A stretch of DNA of 15,718 nucleotides. It comes from Bacteroidales bacterium M2. GTDB taxonomy: Bacteria > Bacteroidota > Bacteroidia > Bacteroidales > Muribaculaceae. Below the pieces are notes generated by a model. The model was not told the origin of the DNA and did not search any database. It saw only the letters and a program-made list of their open reading frames with translations. Positions 1 through 7,359 of the stretch are shown one piece after another. Where the stretch lies: contig LUJM01000045.1 in NCBI GenBank assembly GCA_001689415.1, positions 1 through 15,718 of the forward strand, in the 5' to 3' direction. Within the stretch, counting starts at the first letter, position 1, and each line of letters starts with the position of its first letter. The translations under genes were made by a program, and so were the position numbers.

Positions 1-44
1 TCCTATCGCTGACACTCTTTCTCCTTAAGATGTAAACAGCATCG
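1..44. repeat. Left arm of terminal inverted repeat
   Basis: Bases 1-26 are an exact reverse complement of bases 15690-15715. Further inward, about 10 of 12 bases around 33-44 match the reverse complement of the bases just left of 15688 once a 3-nt gap is allowed, so the homology probably runs to about base 44 and fades inward. The repeat starts at the window edge, so its outer limit is unknown. It could be the inner end of a repeated gene, a mobile-element end or an inversion site. No transposase or recombinase is visible. Confidence 0.75.
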
Positions 45-49
45 TACAC

Positions 50-77
50 CGACAGTATACTGATTATCACACTGTCG
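50..77. other. Weak hairpin downstream of porU
   Basis: Bases 50-56 (CGACAGT) pair perfectly with 71-77 (ACTGTCG) around a 14-nt loop. It lies 24 bases beyond the porU stop. There is no clear T-run on either side, so it is at best a poor intrinsic terminator for porU. It could equally be a chance hairpin, or act on a transcript entering from the left edge. Confidence 0.3.
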
Positions 78-100
78 TAGGGTGGTTTTGCAAGTTTGGC

Positions 101-3100
101 TTATCGGGCCGTCACGGCTATGCGGCGCGATGCCGTCTCATAGGTTTTGCCGTCGGCTGTGATAGTGGCGCGGTATAGGTAGATGCCCCTGCCAACGCGT
201 CGGCCGGCATTGTCGGTGAGGTCCCAGCTGACAGGAACAGACAGGAACATATCGCTTCGACCACTCGACGAGCCGCTCCACACCGGTCTGCCGATGAGGT
301 TGTATACGGTGATTGTGACGGTAACATTGCCGTCGGGCTGGTTGTGGCTCAGATAGAAATTGGCAGTTGTCGAAGCCGGGTTTGCATCAGAGTATACATC
401 GTAGATTTTCGGCGCCATGCCTTCTACAACGGCGAATTCGATAGTCTTTTCGGCGGCATTTCCCGATGTGTCCCATACCTGTAGTGTAAGGGTGTGATTG
501 CCGGGCGTTAGACCGCTCATGGGGTAATTGAGCACGCCCGAGGGGCTGCCGTCGGCCGAGGGGGTATAATAATCCGATAGGCCCGTAAAGGTCTTGATAC
601 CATCGACAACAGCCGTAAGCTGGTGGCCTATGCCGGCGGTAGATACATTGATACCGACATCGTCGCGCAACTGGGCAATGAGCATCGGGGTGTCGTTGAC
701 GGCATCGCCGCTGCGGAAGTCGCTATGATTGAGCACCATGCTCTCGATAACCGGGGCCTTGTCGTCGGGTGTGACGCTATCGTCGTAGCCATAGACATAG
801 AAGTTGCGGAATAAGCCTACCGCCTCGGTATCGTCGGTTGTAGAGTACGCATAGAGCGACATTGCCGCAGGCCGGAAATTCTGAGCCACCTCTGCGGGCA
901 TCGCTACCTCGAGGGTAAAGTGTCCGTTTTTCACCGGCGCAGAGCCTGTGTATATCCTTCCGCCGATGTCTTCGAAATTCTCTACCGTGCCTTCACCGCG
1001 CCCATTGGTGGAGACGGTGCGTTCGGAGTCGAAAATATCTACAAACAGTACACCCTCGAAATCAGAGAGTTCGGTGCCGTCGTTGCTCATTACAGAGCCC
1101 GAGATAGTAGCCCTTTCGAGTGCAGCAAGAGTCGGCTGCACGTCGGTATCGGCAATCGAGATGCCTTTGATAGTGTCGATGCGAACATTGTTGACAGGCA
1201 TCGCCAGTGGCAGGGCCGGGTCGCCGACAAAGATGTATCGCAAGCGGTTGTCGTCGCTCATATGAGAGTTGTTGTCATCGGTTCGAATATCGTTTTTCGC
1301 CCGACGGTAAATCTCACCGGGTGTGAGTATTGCGCTGTCTTTGCCGATTTCAGCCAAGGCTCGGCCAATAGCAGCCGTAAGTTTGCCGTTGTCGGAGATA
1401 TACACCGGCCTTACGGCACTGATCATGCCTATCGCACCACCGTAGCGCTCGAGATACATCAGTTCGCCACCACTGACACGGCGCGAGTCGAGACGAAGGA
1501 AATCGCAGGTTGCTGCATATATGAAAGGCCAGTGACGGAGATAGAGGCTGTTGAGGTCGCTGTACGATAGCATTCCTTCTTTCGTCCAGCCTGTGGGGCT
1601 TGCGTGGCCTACGAAGTTCCACCACACCACACCCTCGTCGAGCATGCGGTACATGGCATTTCGGGCTTCGGGATACGTGCTGCCAACATAATCGTAGGCA
1701 TCGATGTATACCTTTCGAGGGAGCATGATAGAGCCTCCGCTAACATCGTACTGCTTTAGCATAGTCTCGGTCTGCTTGAGGTGTATACTGCCGTCCTCGT
1801 CGTCTGCAAGGAAGAGGAAGCGGTGCTTCCATGCTGTCTTTTTAGATTTATTTGCGTAGTCAATGGTTTTATCTACAACGTCGCGAGCCTCGCGCACCGA
1901 TGTTACCGGCATTCGCCCAATGGCTATCGACAGTTTGTCGGACCCCATTCGGCTGCCCGAGCCGTCTTCGAGCATCGCCGTGATATCGTCGGAGCAATAT
2001 CCGGTGTTGTCGCTCAGCGACGATGCCGCGCCACGAGGCATCCACGACGGCAGCGTGGGATAGTTGGGGGCATAGGCGGTGAGGCTGCGGTTGTCGAGAG
2101 TGGTGCGGCCAAACAATATGGCATAGCGCAAGCCGCCACGGTCGTAAAGCATCTTGAAGAAGCGGCGTATACCGCCAATGTCGGTGGTTCCACTCGAAAA
2201 TTCGTTGTATATTTCGTCGGGAGTGACTACGGTAACCGATAGCTTGTCGGGCGATTTGGCATGGAAATCGGCAAGACGCATAGCCTGTTCGCGGAATTGT
2301 GCCGGAGATACAATTACCATGTCTAAATCGCGCAGTGCATGTAGATTTTGGTTCGAAACCGTTGCTACGACCTTCGGTGTGGGTATCTTCGCCACATCGG
2401 TAAAGGCTGCGAAATCACGCATGCCGACCTTGGCAAGGCTCCAGTTGTAAGCTCCGTTGTCGGCGCTGCCTTTCACCGCCTTGATGTTGAGAGGGTCGGT
2501 GACATCCCACAGGGTAAGTTCTGCCGGGTTGGCGCATGCAAGGCTGTTGGCATGGCTGTCGGTGTTGAACGACAGATAATTGGTCGAGGGCAGTTTGAGC
2601 ATACGCTGATAGTTGATGCTCAGGTAGTTGATGTTGGCTGCGGTGACATTGCCCGAGCCGTTGTAGCTGATTTCGAACTCAGCCGAGGCCGGGTTGCCCT
2701 GGATGCGTGCGCTTGCCGTGACGATAGTCTCGGTGCCGTGTACATATGAGCTCGAAGATGTGGCCTCGACCTTGCTTGACTTTGTGTTTCCGTTGCAGTT
2801 TATCTGTACTGTGCCTGCCCCGCTTGCTGCTGTCACCAGCGACAGACGGTAGAAAATATAGTCTTCTTCGACAGCGTCGGGTATGGGGAACGAAATCTTG
2901 CGTTTGTTTGTAAATCTGAGGTCTTCGCCCAGCAGCAGGGGGCCTGCCTCGCCCTGTACCTGTGTCAGCTCCTGCTCATGGTGCAGGCGGCAGCTGTAAG
3001 TGTCGTCGAGGGGCGCACCGGCCGCAGGCACGGCATCGACAGTGTCGATAGTGCGTGGCTCGGCGCCGTCGGCTCGGAGACCAACGAAATAATAACCGGC

Positions 3101-3499
3101 TGAGGAGTAGTCGTTTTGCTCAAAATAGTAGTTGTCTTTATTATATGCAGTCCACTCCCCGGCTCCGATACCGTAGAACACGATACCCTTGTCGGACACA
3201 AGAGTCTGCACTTCGGGGAGATCGTCGATATAATTTTCGAGCGAAAGGATATCATCTTGACGGCGCCCACCGTAACCACGAATCACCACTTGCTTGGGGT
3301 CGCTGAAGCCCCATGAGCGTAGTTGGCTCGCCGGTATATGGTACAAGCCGTCCTCGTCGATCCGGATTTTGACCCAGCGGCCTTCGGAGAGCACTGACTT
3401 TTCGGAATAAACGCTTGTGTCGAAAGCACAGACACCGGCAGGCATCAGCAACGACAGAAAGGCTATGATGAGGTATGCGATATATCTTGGCTTGATCAT
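101..3499 (-). CDS. porU: PorU-type T9SS C-terminal signal peptidase/sortase (family C25)
   Basis: Gingipain-family cysteine protease of 1132 residues, the usual size of PorU. PorU sits on the cell surface, removes the C-terminal sorting domain of type IX secretion cargo and joins the cargo to anionic lipopolysaccharide. The start at 3499 (ATG) gives a clean signal peptide, residues 1-25, ending VCA|FDT. A longer in-frame start at 3766 would add 89 residues before it and overlap the GH25 gene, so it was rejected. A beta-rich N-terminal region is followed by the C25 domain at about 385-765. The catalytic pair is visible as His632 (FVGHASPTGW) and Cys665 (AATCDFLRLD). Ig-like domains follow, with a FlgD-like C-terminal domain at about 1065-1132 (WDLTDNAGRRVGRGIYLYR). 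No good promoter lies directly upstream, so it may be transcribed with the GH25 gene 77 nt upstream. porV, a common partner gene, is not in the window. Confidence 0.92.
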   Translation of the reverse strand: MIKPRYIAYLIIAFLSLLMPAGVCAFDTSVYSEKSVLSEGRWVKIRIDEDGLYHIPASQLRSWGFSDPKQVVIRGYGGRRQDDILSLENYIDDLPEVQTLVSDKGIVFYGIGAGEWTAYNKDNYYFEQNDYSSAGYYFVGLRADGAEPRTIDTVDAVPAAGAPLDDTYSCRLHHEQELTQVQGEAGPLLLGEDLRFTNKRKISFPIPDAVEEDYIFYRLSLVTAASGAGTVQINCNGNTKSSKVEATSSSSYVHGTETIVTASARIQGNPASAEFEISYNGSGNVTAANINYLSINYQRMLKLPSTNYLSFNTDSHANSLACANPAELTLWDVTDPLNIKAVKGSADNGAYNWSLAKVGMRDFAAFTDVAKIPTPKVVATVSNQNLHALRDLDMVIVSPAQFREQAMRLADFHAKSPDKLSVTVVTPDEIYNEFSSGTTDIGGIRRFFKMLYDRGGLRYAILFGRTTLDNRSLTAYAPNYPTLPSWMPRGAASSLSDNTGYCSDDITAMLEDGSGSRMGSDKLSIAIGRMPVTSVREARDVVDKTIDYANKSKKTAWKHRFLFLADDEDGSIHLKQTETMLKQYDVSGGSIMLPRKVYIDAYDYVGSTYPEARNAMYRMLDEGVVWWNFVGHASPTGWTKEGMLSYSDLNSLYLRHWPFIYAATCDFLRLDSRRVSGGELMYLERYGGAIGMISAVRPVYISDNGKLTAAIGRALAEIGKDSAILTPGEIYRRAKNDIRTDDNNSHMSDDNRLRYIFVGDPALPLAMPVNNVRIDTIKGISIADTDVQPTLAALERATISGSVMSNDGTELSDFEGVLFVDIFDSERTVSTNGRGEGTVENFEDIGGRIYTGSAPVKNGHFTLEVAMPAEVAQNFRPAAMSLYAYSTTDDTEAVGLFRNFYVYGYDDSVTPDDKAPVIESMVLNHSDFRSGDAVNDTPMLIAQLRDDVGINVSTAGIGHQLTAVVDGIKTFTGLSDYYTPSADGSPSGVLNYPMSGLTPGNHTLTLQVWDTSGNAAEKTIEFAVVEGMAPKIYDVYSDANPASTTANFYLSHNQPDGNVTVTITVYNLIGRPVWSGSSSGRSDMFLSVPVSWDLTDNAGRRVGRGIYLYRATITADGKTYETASRRIAVTAR

Positions 3500-3544
3500 G
3501 GAGAGGCTGTTGTTTATTTCGGCCTTATTTAACTGGTTAAAATT

Positions 3545-3557
3545 TCGCAAATTGCGA
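3545..3557. promoter_or_regulatory. Short palindrome upstream of porU
   Basis: TCGCAA-A-TTGCGA is a perfect 6+6 palindrome with a one-base centre, in the AT-rich 77-nt gap between the GH25 stop and the porU start. It could be an operator or a small RNA hairpin. No consensus TAnnTTTG element is present in the gap, so regulation of porU from here is speculative. Confidence 0.25.
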
Positions 3558-3576
3558 TACTTAATTAACTTAGATA

Positions 3577-4359
3577 TTAACGGCGCACGGGGCGTTTTAT
3601 TGTATGACTGAGCGAATCGAGCCACCTGAGCCATTGGTCGCGGTCGCCGTTGAAGGTATTGAGGTCGACCTTGCCTTTCACCCCCGGCACACGTCCGATA
3701 TGACTGTGCTGCCATAGTTTCCATGGCCGTCGGCGCAATGGCGGGTCGGTAAATGAGCATATCCACAACTCCGGGTCGCTTCCGTCGAGACGGTCGTAAT
3801 TGTGCCTCACGAAGCGGGCATCACCGTTTTTGTTTGTATATATGGCTGTCGGTCCGCGTCGCAGGCCGAGAATCGTTATCATGGTCGATATTCGCTCGTT
3901 GATAATCTCGGTGCCTATCCCTGCCGGATTGCCCCACTCCTCGATGTCGAGGGCAAGAGGCAGCTGCAGGTCGCAATCCTTGGTGGCTGCGAGGAAGTTG
4001 GCGGCCTGGCGCGTGCCGTCGCAATCGAAACGGAAGAAGTGATATGCTCCCACAGCCATGCCTGCACGGCGGGCGGCGAGATAATTGCGCATAAACGAAG
4101 GGTCGCGGTGCGATACCCCTTCGCTGGCTTTTAGGTATACGAAATCGATTCCTGCCGCAGCTATGGAATCGAAGTCGGGCACACCGTTGTGGGCCGACAG
4201 GTCAATTCCTCGCACCGGGTATATGCTGCGGTCAAGCTCGACATGCGGCCTGCGGGGCTTGAGAGCCCTCCACGATGCAACGCCCACGGCGAGGATAGCC
4301 GTGAGCACTACAAGCCCTATTGCTATCGCCCGGGCGCTACTGTCGGTGAGTCGCTTCAC
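3577..4359 (-). CDS. GH25-family muramidase (lysozyme), membrane-anchored
   Basis: Glycoside hydrolase family 25 protein of 260 residues, expected to cleave the MurNAc-GlcNAc bond of peptidoglycan. Residues about 11-30 form one hydrophobic segment with no obvious cleavage site, so it is probably held in the inner membrane with the catalytic domain in the periplasm. The GH25 domain fills about 48-250: the opening strand GIDLSAHNG (Asp53), YLKASEG, AYHFFR, the acidic pair in LALDIEEWG (Asp138, Glu140), and VDLNTFNGD (Asp232) near the end. The start is GTG at 4359, because an in-frame stop lies four codons upstream. A consensus promoter ends only 4 nt before this GTG, implying a leaderless message. 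It may be co-transcribed with porU. Its role, whether wall remodelling or opening the wall for envelope machinery, is not shown by the sequence. Confidence 0.88.
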   Translation of the reverse strand: MKRLTDSSARAIAIGLVVLTAILAVGVASWRALKPRRPHVELDRSIYPVRGIDLSAHNGVPDFDSIAAAGIDFVYLKASEGVSHRDPSFMRNYLAARRAGMAVGAYHFFRFDCDGTRQAANFLAATKDCDLQLPLALDIEEWGNPAGIGTEIINERISTMITILGLRRGPTAIYTNKNGDARFVRHNYDRLDGSDPELWICSFTDPPLRRRPWKLWQHSHIGRVPGVKGKVDLNTFNGDRDQWLRWLDSLSHTIKRPVRR

Positions 4360-4363
4360 ACTA

Positions 4364-4394
4364 CAAATTTAAGCAATAATTTCTACCCCGACAA
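4364..4394 (-). promoter_or_regulatory. Bacteroidota sigma promoter for the GH25 gene
   Basis: Read on the minus strand, TTG (4394-4392), exactly 20 nt, then TAAATTTG (4371-4364) fits the -33/-7 consensus TTTG...TAnnTTTG. The -7 box ends 4 nt before the GTG start codon, so transcription should begin at or within a few bases of the start codon. Confidence 0.65.
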
Positions 4395-4456
4395 CAACCA
4401 CACTGCGCAATAAGCATATAAGAAGCGTAAAAGTAGCCTGTGAAAATAAACTGCGA

Positions 4457-5584
4457 CTATACTCTGCCGCCGGTGAAGGGGGCGAGGAGGCGGGGGGTGA
4501 AACGGCGCATAAGGGCGTAGGTGCCGAGGAGTATGCCTATGATGAGTACGTAAATTATGATGTAAGCGGTGGCGGCGGCGAGGTCGGTCTGCGGCGAGAT
4601 GATGCCGAACACTCGACGCGCTATCGGGTCGAGGATTATGAAATGTCCGCAGTAGATAAAGAATGATGCCGAGGCGAGGAAGGGGCTGGCCTTTAGGTGT
4701 TTGTGACTAACGAGCCATGCCGACAAATTGTAGAAAAAGAAGAGGCCTACGATGATGTTGATGCTCTTGACATACATCATTGCTTCGGGCCGGTGAGGGC
4801 TGAGTATCATCACTGCCGTGGCCAGCAGGGGATAGAGAATCATCGAAGGCACGAAGCAGCGCTTGAATTCGAGCATCATATCGCGCCGGTGGTAGCTCAT
4901 AAATCCACCCCAGGCGAAGAATACGAATGCTTCGAGGAGCTGGGCGAGGTGGCCGAGGCCGGGTATATGCGCCGTCCATACGAGTGTAGCCGCCCCAAGG
5001 ACTGCCATGGCCGTACGAGAGGGTAGGCGGTAGAGGGTGTAGATAGCCGGTGATATCAGGGCCATTATCATCAGGTCGCGCACGAACCAGAGGGGTTTGT
5101 CGATAGGGAATGTACCGTCGGTATAGCCTATGTCGTAGGGCGCGATGCCGAATCGGTCGTCCCAGAAGCTTTCGATAAATGCCGACAGCGACAGGTCCAA
5201 GCCCCCCGAACCGGCAAATTCAGAAACCGAACTAATACCGGGCAGGAAGACCTTGAGCATATAGAGTATCGCCACTGTATTCCACACTAAATAGGGCATC
5301 AGCAGCGAGTTGCAGCGTCGGCGCAACTTGCCCGCGTAGGCATCGATACTCATATTGATACCGAGGAAGAATACGTATCCGGCGATGAAGAAATAAACCG
5401 GCACGCTTTGATCTTTGATAAAGGCTGCAACGAATCGAAAAATCGCATCGGTTACCGGCATATCGGCCGTATCGATGTATGGAAATGGAGAAAACACGTG
5501 CACCGCCACCACGAACAGCGCCAAGGGGAACCTCAACAGGTCGAGGCTCTGCGAACGTAGGTCGGTGCGCGGGCTTGGTATCAT
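4457..5584 (-). CDS. Family 3 membrane acyltransferase
   Basis: Integral membrane protein of 375 residues of the acyltransferase family 3 type, which transfers acyl groups (often acetyl) to sugars of exopolysaccharide, O-antigen, peptidoglycan or other surface glycans. The start of the family is plain: SLDLLRFPLALFVVAVHVF, with the conserved Arg18 and the His29 thought to be essential in this family. About ten hydrophobic segments follow, with the family motif PLWFVRDLMIM in the middle and the terminal FFIYCGHFIILD helix. The ATG at 5584 is the only sensible start, because the next Met lies beyond the first helix. It has its own promoter, whose -7 box ends 7 nt before the ATG. It is divergent from the glutaminyl cyclase gene. 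The substrate cannot be told from the sequence, and no polysaccharide genes are nearby. Confidence 0.85.
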   Translation of the reverse strand: MIPSPRTDLRSQSLDLLRFPLALFVVAVHVFSPFPYIDTADMPVTDAIFRFVAAFIKDQSVPVYFFIAGYVFFLGINMSIDAYAGKLRRRCNSLLMPYLVWNTVAILYMLKVFLPGISSVSEFAGSGGLDLSLSAFIESFWDDRFGIAPYDIGYTDGTFPIDKPLWFVRDLMIMALISPAIYTLYRLPSRTAMAVLGAATLVWTAHIPGLGHLAQLLEAFVFFAWGGFMSYHRRDMMLEFKRCFVPSMILYPLLATAVMILSPHRPEAMMYVKSINIIVGLFFFYNLSAWLVSHKHLKASPFLASASFFIYCGHFIILDPIARRVFGIISPQTDLAAATAYIIIYVLIIGILLGTYALMRRFTPRLLAPFTGGRV

Positions 5585-5591
5585 ATCGCTG

Positions 5592-5622
5592 CAAAGTTAC
5601 GCCAAGTTTTACAAGTCTGCAA
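5592..5622 (-). promoter_or_regulatory. Bacteroidota sigma promoter for the acyltransferase gene
   Basis: On the minus strand, TTG (5622-5620), 20 nt, then TAACTTTG (5599-5592). Only 7 nt separate the box from the ATG at 5584, so the leader should be zero to a few bases. A 10-bp palindrome AAACCGGTTT (5629-5638) sits just upstream of the -33 element and could be an operator, but this is weak. Confidence 0.7.
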
Positions 5623-5705
5623 TATCATAAACCGGTTTGTCGGGCTAATGATGTGCAAAAAAATAATGAAATTGGGTGTATTTGGCTGAGGGCGAGAAAA
5701 AAAGA

Positions 5706-5737
5706 TTTGGAAGTGTTGTATCTTTTTTGTAACTTTG
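5706..5737 (+). promoter_or_regulatory. Bacteroidota sigma promoter for the glutaminyl cyclase-sufE operon
   Basis: TTTG (5706-5709), 20 nt, then TAACTTTG (5730-5737), a full consensus match. The predicted start of transcription is near 5741-5744, leaving a leader of roughly 15-18 nt before the ATG at 5759. It shares its -7 sequence with the divergent acyltransferase promoter about 110 bp away. Confidence 0.75.
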
Positions 5738-5758
5738 TCGTCACCAAAATGCATCACA

Positions 5759-6778
5759 ATGAAAAAATGGACCGTCTTTATCGCCGGGGCGTTGGCTATC
5801 AGCAGTATAGCCTTTGCCTGCAGTAAGAGTAAGCCTACAGCGCAGGCCGAAGAATCTTCACTGCAAAATCCTTCGACCTTGCTTTTGGGTGAGTTCAGCG
5901 CCGACAGCGCCTACAAATTTATTGCCGAGCAGGTAGCTTTCGGCCCCCGAGTGCCGGGTACTACGCCTCACAGTGAATGTCGCCGATACCTTATCAACCG
6001 CCTGCGCGGATTCAATCCCGACTCAATCTTCGTACAGGACGGCGAAGTGACCGCCTTCAACGGCGACCGCCTGCCTATCACCAACATCATCGCCCGTTAC
6101 AACACCTCTACCCCTCGCCGTATACTCCTTGTAGCACACTGGGACACACGCCCTTGGGCCGATAAAGAAGATAATATTGACGAGCGCCACCAGCCTTTTG
6201 ACGGTGCCAACGACGGCGGTTCCGGCGTGGGCGTATTGCTTGAGATTGCACGCAATTTATCGATCAAAGCCCCCAACATAGGTGTCGATATCATGTTTGT
6301 CGACGCAGAAGACTATGGCGATACTTCGGGTTTTGACCAAAAAGAAGACACATGGTGCCTGGGAACTCAGTACTGGATCAACCATGGCATGAAGCCCTAC
6401 AGCAGCGACGATCTGCCCGTCTACGGCATATTGCTCGATATGGTAGGTGGCCGTAATGCCCGATTCCACTATGAGTATTTTTCGCAAGAAAACGCAACCA
6501 AACCGACTATCAAGGTATGGAGCGAGGCCGAACGCCTGGGGCATAACGACAAATTCATACGCAGCATCGGCGGTGCCGTTACCGACGACCATGTGTTCCT
6601 CACCCGCAACGGCATCCCTACAACCGATATAATAGAGACCCTAAATAGCGAGACGTCGTCGTTCCCGCCGACATGGCACACCCTCGACGACAACCTGACC
6701 AACATCGACAAAAACACTCTCAAAGCCGTAGGCGAGACAGTGCTCAATGTCGTATATAAAGAGAAACAATACGAATGA
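5759..6778 (+). CDS. Glutaminyl-peptide cyclotransferase-like M28 lipoprotein
   Basis: Zinc-dependent glutaminyl cyclase of the M28 peptidase fold, 339 residues, expected to convert N-terminal Gln of exported proteins to pyroglutamate. The start at 5759 (MKKWTVFIAG) was chosen over an in-frame TTG at 5735 because the latter lies inside the -7 promoter box. The signal peptide ends IAFA|C21, an imperfect lipobox, so it is probably a periplasm-facing lipoprotein. Expected metal ligands are visible: Asp152 in GANDGGSG, Glu184 in DAEDYGD and His307 in TWHTLDD. The HWDTRPW motif (His127, Asp129) is the landmark of the cyclase branch rather than a general aminopeptidase. The stop overlaps the sufE start by 4 nt (ATGA). 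In related Bacteroidota this enzyme acts on secreted proteins whose mature N-terminus is Gln. An aminopeptidase activity cannot be excluded from sequence alone. Confidence 0.87.
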   Translation: MKKWTVFIAGALAISSIAFACSKSKPTAQAEESSLQNPSTLLLGEFSADSAYKFIAEQVAFGPRVPGTTPHSECRRYLINRLRGFNPDSIFVQDGEVTAFNGDRLPITNIIARYNTSTPRRILLVAHWDTRPWADKEDNIDERHQPFDGANDGGSGVGVLLEIARNLSIKAPNIGVDIMFVDAEDYGDTSGFDQKEDTWCLGTQYWINHGMKPYSSDDLPVYGILLDMVGGRNARFHYEYFSQENATKPTIKVWSEAERLGHNDKFIRSIGGAVTDDHVFLTRNGIPTTDIIETLNSETSSFPPTWHTLDDNLTNIDKNTLKAVGETVLNVVYKEKQYE

Positions 6779-7200
6779 CAATCGAAGAAAAAGAGCAGGA
6801 ACTCATCGACGAGTTCAGCGATATAGATGATTGGATGGACCGTTATGCCTATATCATAGATATGGGTAACAGCCTACCCGCCCTCCCCGACAAACTCAAG
6901 ACTCCCGACCGCCTGATCGAAGGGTGCCAGAGTCGCGTATGGCTCGATGCCGAGCTTGCCGAAGACGGTACTGTGGGCTTCAGAGCCGATTCCGACGCAA
7001 TAATAGTAAAAGGCATCATTTCGATGCTGGTAGATGTGCTTTCGGGTCATACGCCCGACGAAATCCTCGATGCCGACCTGCACTTCATCAAGGATATCGG
7101 CCTTGCCGAGCATCTGTCGCCCACTCGCAGCAACGGACTGGTTGCCATGCTGAAACAGATGAGGGCCTATGCTGCCGCATTCAAGGCAAAAGCAAACTAG
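6775..7200 (+). CDS. sufE: SufE-family cysteine desulfurase sulfur acceptor
   Basis: Cytoplasmic protein of 141 residues, the normal size of SufE. SufE takes persulfide sulfur from the cysteine desulfurase SufS and passes it to the SufBCD scaffold for Fe-S cluster assembly. The sulfur-accepting Cys51 is in the family motif LIEGCQSRVW. The rest follows the family: an N-terminal ELIDEFSDIDDW helix, SDAIIVKGIISMLVDVLSG, and LSPTRSNGLVAMLKQM near the end. Its ATG at 6775 overlaps the cyclase stop (ATGA), so it is probably translated by coupling. No other suf genes are in the window, and the functional link to its envelope-enzyme neighbour is unclear. It is followed directly by a terminator. Confidence 0.93.
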   Translation: MTIEEKEQELIDEFSDIDDWMDRYAYIIDMGNSLPALPDKLKTPDRLIEGCQSRVWLDAELAEDGTVGFRADSDAIIVKGIISMLVDVLSGHTPDEILDADLHFIKDIGLAEHLSPTRSNGLVAMLKQMRAYAAAFKAKAN

Positions 7201-7212
7201 CAGATTCCGACA

Positions 7213-7258
7213 TACAAACGCCCCCGGATATTGACACCAATATCCGGGGGCATTTGTA
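7213..7258. terminator. Strong intrinsic terminator after sufE
   Basis: CCCCCGGATATTG (7221-7233) pairs perfectly with 7238-7250 around the 4-nt loop ACAC. Flanking bases 7213-7220 and 7251-7258 extend the stem by eight pairs with one mismatch. The downstream run TTTGTATAAAAAT is only moderately T-rich, but the stem is very stable. It separates sufE from the M6 protease promoter. Confidence 0.9.
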
Positions 7259-7308
7259 TAAAAATAGAATATAATCTTTAGCAAAAATGTCTTTTTAACA
7301 CAAAAATC

Positions 7309-7339
7309 TTGGATGTATGCAAGACTTTTTCTATTTTTG
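7309..7339 (+). promoter_or_regulatory. Bacteroidota sigma promoter for the protease/adhesin operon
   Basis: TTG (7309-7311), 20 nt, then TATTTTTG (7332-7339). Transcription should begin near 7343-7346, about 15 nt before the ATG at 7360. No further promoter is obvious before the next two genes, so this one probably drives all three. Confidence 0.7.
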
Positions 7340-7359
7340 TGGCAAAAGTCTACATTTAA

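Noticed and set aside
1..35. Short open frame at the left edge (LSLTLFLLKM, stop at 33-35) as the end of a gene
   Set aside because: It has only ten codons, and the corresponding frame at the right edge ends differently, so it cannot be told from chance without the flanking sequence.
920..1570. 216-codon open frame on the plus strand
   Set aside because: It is antisense to porU, including the catalytic region, with no signal or domain.
3500..3766. Longer in-frame start for porU adding 89 residues
   Set aside because: The extension is not protein-like, overlaps the GH25 gene and would bury the signal peptide that starts at 3499.
5629..5638. Palindrome AAACCGGTTT upstream of the acyltransferase promoter
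   Set aside because: It is only 10 bp, of a length expected by chance in 15.7 kb, so it is noted in the promoter entry but not called as an operator.
5735..5758. TTG start eight codons upstream of the glutaminyl cyclase
   Set aside because: The TTG lies inside the TAACTTTG promoter box, so it would not be transcribed, and the ATG at 5759 gives a normal signal peptide.
5479..5826. 115-codon plus-strand frame over the divergent promoter region
   Set aside because: It crosses the acyltransferase start, both promoters and the cyclase start in another frame. Most of it cannot be translated from the mapped promoter.
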